Shown here in pieces: positions 58,130 to 64,000 of a DNA stretch of 64,000 nucleotides. Under the pieces are notes generated by a model, which had not been told where the DNA came from, searched no databases, and was given only the letters and a program-made list of their open reading frames with translations. A program made the translations under genes and the position numbers. Origin of the DNA: Owenia fusiformis (lineage: Eukaryota > Annelida > Polychaeta > Sabellida > Oweniidae); assembly GCA_903813345.2 (NCBI GenBank), contig CAIIXF020000003.1, forward strand, positions 23,635,248 through 23,699,247, written 5' to 3'. The number at the start of each line of letters is the position of its first letter. Positions within the stretch are counted from its first letter, which is position 1.

Positions 58130-59655
58130 AAAATCGTATATCCTGGATCTGAAAGAACTTTCATAATCGCAATCATTTATTATGTTCCTCATAAAGTCGT
58201 ACATACTAGAACTGAAAGAACTGTTGTAATCGCAATCATTTATTATGTTCCTCATAAAGTCGTATATCCTAGAACTGAAAGAACTGTCATAATCCCAATC
58301 ATTTATTATGTTCCTCATAAATCGTACATACTAGAACTGAAAGAACTGTCATAATCGCAATCATTTATTACGTTCCTCATAAAGTCGTACATATTAGAAC
58401 TGAAAGAACTGTTGTAATCGCAATCATTTATTATGTTCCTCATAAAGTCGTATATCCTAGAACTGAAAGAACTGTCATAACCCCAATCATTTATTATGTT
58501 CCTCATAAAGTCGTACATACTAGAACTGAAAGAACTGTCATAATCGCAATCATTTATTACGTTCCTCATAAAGTCGTACATATTAGAACTGAAAGAACTG
58601 TTGTAATCGCAATCATTTATTATGTTCCTCATAAAGTCGTACATACTAGAACTGAAAGAACTGTTGAAATCGCAATCATTTATTATGTTCCTCTAAGTTA
58701 GATGTACCACTAGAGCTAAAAGGACTGCTGTTCCTTCTGTTCTTCAAAGCAGAATAGTTCTAGGATATACTAGAACTGAAAGAATTGTTATAATTACAAT
58801 CATTCATTATGTTCTTCAAAGTCGTACATTCTAGAACTGAAAGAACTGTTGTAATCGCAATCATTTATTATGTTCCTCATAAAGTCGTATATCCTAGAAC
58901 TGAAAGAACTGTCATAATCCCAATCATTTATTATGTTCCTCATAAAGTCGTACATACTAGAACTGAAAGAACTGTTGTAATCGCAATCATTTATTATGTT
59001 CCTCTAAGTTAGATGTACCACTAGAGCTAAAAGGACTGCTGTTCCTTCTGTTCTTCAAAGTAGGATATACTAGAACTGAAACAATTGTTGTAATTACAAT
59101 CATTCATTATGTTCTTCAAAGTCGTACATTCTAGAACTGAAAGAACTGTTGTAATCGCAATCATTTATTATGTTCCTTAAAGTCTTATATACTACTAGAA
59201 CTGAAAGAACTGTTGTTCCTTATGTTCTTCAAAGTCGGATATACTAGAACTGAAAGAACTGTTGTTATCGCAATCATTTATTATGTTCCTCAAAGTCATA
59301 TATACTAGAACCGAAAAAACTGTTGTAATCGCAATCATTTATTATGCTCCTCAAAGTCTTACATACTAGAACTGAAAGAAATGTTGTAATCTCAATCATT
59401 TATTTTGTTCCTCATAAAGTCGTATATACTAGAACTGAAAGAAATGTTGTAATCGCAATCATTTATTTTGTTCCTCATAAAGTCGTATTACTAGAACTGA
59501 AAGGACTGTTATAATCGCAATCATTCATGTTCCTCAAAATCGTATATTCTAAAATTGAAAGAACTGTAGTAATCGTAATCATTTATTATGTTCTTCAAAG
59601 TCATAATACTAGAACTGAAAGAACTGTTGCAATCGAAATCATTCATTATGTTCTA
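58130..59655 (+). repeat. 60-63 bp satellite array B (about 24 units)
   Basis: The unit on + is TCATTTATTATGTTCCTCAT, then AAAGTCGTATATCCTAGAAC, then TGAAAGAACTGTTGTAATCG, then CAA. The left half is very homogeneous, with a higher-order repeat (blocks at 58141-58380 and 58390-58630 nearly identical). The right half includes a variant GTTCCTTCTGTTCTTCAAAG module at 58730 and 59040. It is homologous to array A. Confidence 0.9.
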
Positions 59656-59840
59656 AATTATATGAGTTCTGGAGAATATAGCTGTCAGATTACATTTATA
59701 TGTTTTTCGTATACTTTGTTTATTTGGCACTTGGTACTCTATGATCAAGACTCAAATGGCGTTTTTTGTAGATTACTCTCTTTGGATTTGGTTTGACTGG
59801 GGTCATTTCGATTTGCTCAATGGAATTTCTTCTTTTCCTT

Positions 59841-60047
59841 GAAGGCAGAATTTCCACGACATTTTATCACAAACGAATGTCAGTATCATGTGTTTTAAAA
59901 ATATCTACGTGTTTGTGAACAAATAGTTCAGAAGACGATAGAATCATCGATATAATAGTGAGGTATTATATCATTGATTCTATCGTCTTATAAGCTGTTT
60001 GTTGATACTGACACACGTTTGTGTGTGATAGTGTAAATTCTGCCTTC
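59841..60047. mobile_element. Foldback element (207 bp)
   Basis: GAAGGCAGAATTTCCACGAC and GAAGACGATAGAATCATCGA are mirrored by TTGATTCTATCGTCTT and GTAAATTCTGCCTTC. Arms of about 90 bp around TAATAGTGAGGTATTA. Confidence 0.75.
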
Positions 60048-60830
60048 ATCTCTTGAAATGAGGAAAAAAGAAAAATTGTTACCTCGGGGTTCCGACATTT
60101 GTTACCCAAACGGACCGTTTCGGTAACTAGTGACTGAGTAAGCATATTGTAGTATTCTATCTTCCTAGATATCATGGAAAACGAAAACTATATGCTGTAT
60201 AACGATGAAGTTATTTACGATGTAATAATTACTGAAAGTAATAGAGAACATGGATCTCTTTACACAATTTAATCAAAACCCGAACAATGAATGACTTAAG
60301 GAGGAACATTCGAAATTGAATTATTGGTTTGAAGTCATGGTGATACCTACAAACGCTACTATTGTAATAAACGCCTAGTGGAGGACAAATTCATCTTTGT
60401 TAGGGACCCTTCTAGACACTTATACTGTATTTGTTAATGATTGTCTATAAGATGACTTGAATAGCTATATTTTAATCTTTTGTTTCCCGTTTGTTGTATG
60501 TTTAAAATATGTAAAATATATCTTAAATAAGTACTAATATCTACAACTATTTTTGGTGCTACGAGTGTTGGATATACATTTTTAATTTTAATATTCTTCA
60601 ACAATTTTAATGACTTCAGTATGAATGGAATGTCTATTGGTAGTATGGTCTCGGATTGTGATATTGGTACTCGGGTGGTATGGATGGGGGTAAGACACTG
60701 TTTATTTCATGTTGAATTATAATTTGGGATTGTTGGGGTTTGTTTACCTTGCTTGTGTACTCTTAGATGTTTTCTTTTTCTTTCTGTGTTCCGTAACTAT
60801 TCTTTGGTACTTTCTCGTTGGCACTGCGCA

Positions 60831-61842
60831 TACATACTCATTAATTTCATTATTTTTTATTTCTGTAGATTGCTATTCCGTATATTGCTATCTCCATTTT
60901 AAGACTACTCATATATTTTCCAAGCGAAAATAAAGCGATTTGTATTTAAGACAAGCATCATGAGTATGTATACAGTATACATCTAACACTTGTTTCTCCG
61001 AATACTAAACAGATCCATTTAGACTTATCTTGATATTATATATTACTACATCTAAATGAAGCAAATCCGATGCTTTCACATAAGAGTTCAAGATAACTTC
61101 CAAGAAATATTGATAATTTGGGATTCATCACAAATTAAATTAACTCATTTTACGGAACCTAATCACTTTTGGAATTTAGAGTGTACCCACCTCAACAGTG
61201 CTATTATATTATATTCACAAATAGCTAGGCAAGGTGTGTCCGATTCCAGCCAATCAGAACAGAGTATTCACAGGATGAACAGTGTGTGTGAAACATCAAT
61301 AACACATGCAAGGTCACCAGTTAACACTATGTAAAATCCCATGATTAATACAGTATCATAAACCTATTAAACATACATATCAGTTGTTTTAATTCGTTTT
61401 AACCTGTTATCATAGGTTTATGTATAAGACATAATTATAACAATGAATGATACGGACTTTTTTGGAGTTTCTCCTCTGATACTTGTATAATTTGTTTTAA
61501 TTTGTTATCAGCTGTTATCAGCTGTTATATTCCATCTGGTTCAACTGGGAAAAACATATTATACTGGATGATACATTTCTCTGCTCTTGCGTATAATTTG
61601 TTTACATTGGGTTACATGTTGTTGACACAACATGTTGACACTATCTAGTTGACATAGACATATTGAGTGTTTTAATAAAAGCGGGTATTGATAAATTAAG
61701 TTTTGACATTTGAAAGTTGTAATGAATTAATATAATAGAAATGATTTTTCAAAATAAGTCACCAGAAGTGATTAGAGCAGCAGTTGAAAGATATATTTTA
61801 GTTTTACATTTATAACGTGCTTGCAAAAACACGGGCGCCCAT
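60831..61842. other. Intergenic, no supported gene
   Basis: AT-rich, nothing recognised; a 92-codon plus-strand frame at 61056 has no known similarity. Confidence 0.4.
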
Positions 61843-62105
61843 TTAGATTCATCCTCCGATCACAGGGCTTCAAAATCCAGAATTTCTTCTTTCTTTTTAC
61901 CCCCTGCTATAACCAAGTTGGACGCGCCCGATTAAACTGAATCACGTGATCTTATTATGCGCCGATGACGTACACATGATTTCTGTCGCAGTGTTGCGAC
62001 AGCCAATCAAATTGCGAGTTCTTAATCGGGGAAATGCTAACTGCTTATAGCAGGGGGAAGAAGGAGGTACGGATTCTGGACACCTGCTTAGGAGGATGAT
62101 TTAGA
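61843..62105. mobile_element. Foldback element with CATCCTCC ends
   Basis: TTCATCCTCC, CCAGAATTTCTTCTTTC and TACCCCCTGCTATAA at the left are mirrored by TTATAGCAGGGGGAAGAAGG, GGATTCTGGA and AGGAGGATGA at the right. The arms are about 75 bp with mismatches. The interior is GC-richer (GCGCCGATGACGTACACATG). Confidence 0.7.
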
Positions 62106-64000
62106 TTATTAGCGGTTTTATTATAATATATATATATATTCAATGCGCTCCATGAAAGAAAAATGTGGGCACTTTATTAATTGAAATCAATATGTCTTAA
62201 TATTAAAGCTACATTGTTAACGGAGACAACGTAAGACTGCGACATTTTAACCCATATCAAAAGTCGGTGTTTTTATTTTCCATAACGGCTACTAGTATTT
62301 GTGCCATAGTTATCTCAGCTTTCGGGAATCACGGTTATCGTGATTTAAGGGCAGTTATAAAAATATACAAGGCGATGGTTCAAAATGGACAATTTTCAAA
62401 ACTGCTCAACTTCACGTTTTTAAAGAATGCTTGCCCGGCGAGGGGTTTGCTATTGCGAGAGAACAAAAACATTGAATTAGGATTTTTCCTAATACGTAAT
62501 CATTAATACTTAATACTTAATCATTAATCAACAACTTTTTAAACCGTCTCTCTGATTAAATATCATGCCAATTAATACCACGATTGTGTTGACAGGATTA
62601 AATGCGATATCTATGGAATAATAATTTAATGAACTCAATAGTCTAAATGATAAATAAGTTCATAATTTAGTCTTGGCTGACTAGTCTTGTATCATCAGAG
62701 TTGGATTGCAAATACCTCCCTAAATCAAATATTTATAATTGTTTTTCTGTCTCTGATCCAACCACTAAAGTTTAAAAGGAAGACTATAGTGTCCCGTGAA
62801 TTCATTATAATTATCTTAGACAATAGTGAAGCGGTACAATCGTGGGAGTGTTAATTAATCGGAATGCAAGTTTGATACAAAATAACTCCTTTGGATCAAA
62901 TATTTAAATTCTACTAGAGTGCGGGGAGTGGAAACGAGTCTCCATTCAAGCACTAAATATCAAAAGAAAGATTTCAGTACCCCTTAACTTCGCTCCCGGA
63001 CTTCACTATTCACCACCTCCCCTCCCCCTCCCCCAATTATCTTTTATGACCCCAGATTGTTCGTTTCTGTGCCCCCCCCCCCTGTCCATGGCAAGTAAGT
63101 AATCTATGTGTATATCGGCTCCCTCCCAATGGTGGGCAAAACCAGATGCAGGCATAGACATTGACAAGGTGAAAGTTTTGTTTTAGGATCTGACTGAAAT
63201 ATTTTGGCACTGTTCAACGAAGCGGTTTAAGGAATTAGAGGCAGAAATAATTCCTAGATGACCTGTCTTTACTGTAATCAAGATGCTACCTAACCGCAGT
63301 TTTAAAAGTTATTTATCTTTTGTGATAATCTAATACTACTTATAGATTGGTTTTCCAAATGTTAGACCCCGTATAAGACCCTTGTCTCTGATCGTGAAAC
63401 ATGTGTCCGAGGAATATTACATTATGTGAAACAATTCCAAAATGTTTTGTCTTGAACTCAGTCAAATAGCAATATATTTCAACATGTGGAAATTGTTTAT
63501 TAACGTAATGTCGGGCACTATAGGTGAACGGGTTTTCAGTTTTGCTCTTTTTGTCACACTTAAATTGTGTGCTTTATTTACTTGGAATTTGAATTTGAAA
63601 AGGTGAATTCACATCCAATAAAGCTTATAGTATCATTTATTAACAGATGCATCGAGGTAGAGCCACCGTTCAAAAGACATAAACATAACTCTGTCGAGTG
63701 CAATAAATCCATGCATATCCATTTGTAGCAATCATACGGCCAGACCAGGGGAACACAGATACCCTTCGCATTCTTACATTGTCCGCATGTCAACCATACG
63801 GCGACCGCACGGTCAGCCTGCCTTTCGCACCTCTCATACACGCAGTGGCGTAGCCAGGATTTGGTGACCGGGGGTTCTATTTTTATGTTATTCACAAATC
63901 CCCCCTTCATTAGGGTTTCTCAAATAATGCAATTTGTACAATTACACTCCCTCCAAAAGTTTGGCAATCCTAACTACCCCATTGGATTATGTATTAAAGC
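62106..64000. other. Intergenic, no supported gene
   Basis: No gene. A C-rich patch occurs at 63015-63080, and at 63843 a hAT-like terminus (CAGTGGCGTAGCCAGGATTT) whose partner was not found. A 110-codon minus-strand frame at 63578-63910 overlaps that terminus and is not recognised. Confidence 0.4.

Larger units (their letters stand above)
56990..60830 (+). repeat. Segmental duplication, copy B
   Basis: Partner of 49371-54110; see the landmarks there. It includes a longer satellite array and an inverted-repeat element (59841-60047) absent from the equivalent place in copy A. Confidence 0.7.

Noticed and set aside
50550-59655. CRISPR-like repeat arrays
   Set aside because: The units are contiguous satellites without unique spacers, and the genome is eukaryotic.
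63578-63910. Minus-strand 110-codon frame with several cysteines
   Set aside because: It overlaps a hAT-like terminus at 63843 and shows no known domain; probably repeat-derived.

Overview
The window is nuclear DNA of an invertebrate animal: AT-rich, intron-containing genes with GT/AG splice sites, and long gene-poor stretches full of decayed transposons, foldback (inverted-repeat) elements and tandem arrays. The mix of an animal-type methyl-end fatty acid desaturase, short non-autonomous Helitrons with CCGT microsatellites and many palindromic miniature elements fits a lophotrochozoan, most likely a mollusc. That is inference; no taxonomic marker is present.

Only the first 27 kb carries genes I can support, and all four can be read complete. 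(1) A two-exon methyl-end (omega-x) fatty acid desaturase on +, 7239-8835, 398 aa, with all three histidine boxes. (2) EMC8/9, the cytosolic subunit of the ER membrane protein complex, five exons on -, 18372-13800, 197 aa. (3) TMEM42, a four-helix DMT-like membrane protein, three exons on +, 18705-19944, 148 aa, head-to-head with EMC8 across 332 bp. (4) A SEC14/CRAL-TRIO lipid-transfer protein, four exons on -, 26431-22413, 340 aa. The four do not form a pathway. The only structural link is the probable shared EMC8/TMEM42 promoter.

Mobile and repeated DNA dominates the rest. From 0.7 to 6.6 kb there are foldback elements, a 1.7 kb palindromic element built of inverted minisatellites, a TA-flanked MITE and a TTAA-flanked piggyBac-type remnant. 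From 9.3 to 13.3 kb there are two opposed Helitron relatives, a foldback, a tandem array and a hAT-like MITE nested in the second Helitron. The gene introns hold pogo-like MITEs, a tRNA-derived SINE, a 676 bp palindrome and a 33 bp minisatellite that copies an exon-intron junction. From 27 to 42 kb I recognise no gene, only MITEs, a satellite and one promoter-like patch. At 42.5-47.15 kb a dead LINE is split by a 3,428 bp DNA transposon with perfect 25 bp terminal inverted repeats and an AATT target duplication. From 49.4 to 60.8 kb two diverged copies of one multi-kilobase segment, about 7.6 kb apart, each carry a related 60-63 bp satellite; a truncated LINE lies between them. The last 3 kb holds a foldback element and a hAT-like terminus.

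The observations most worth a second look are the decoy splice-donor array inside the SEC14-like gene, the nested 3.4 kb transposon, the palindromic minisatellite element and the paired satellites. All calls come from reading the sequence; no database search was run.
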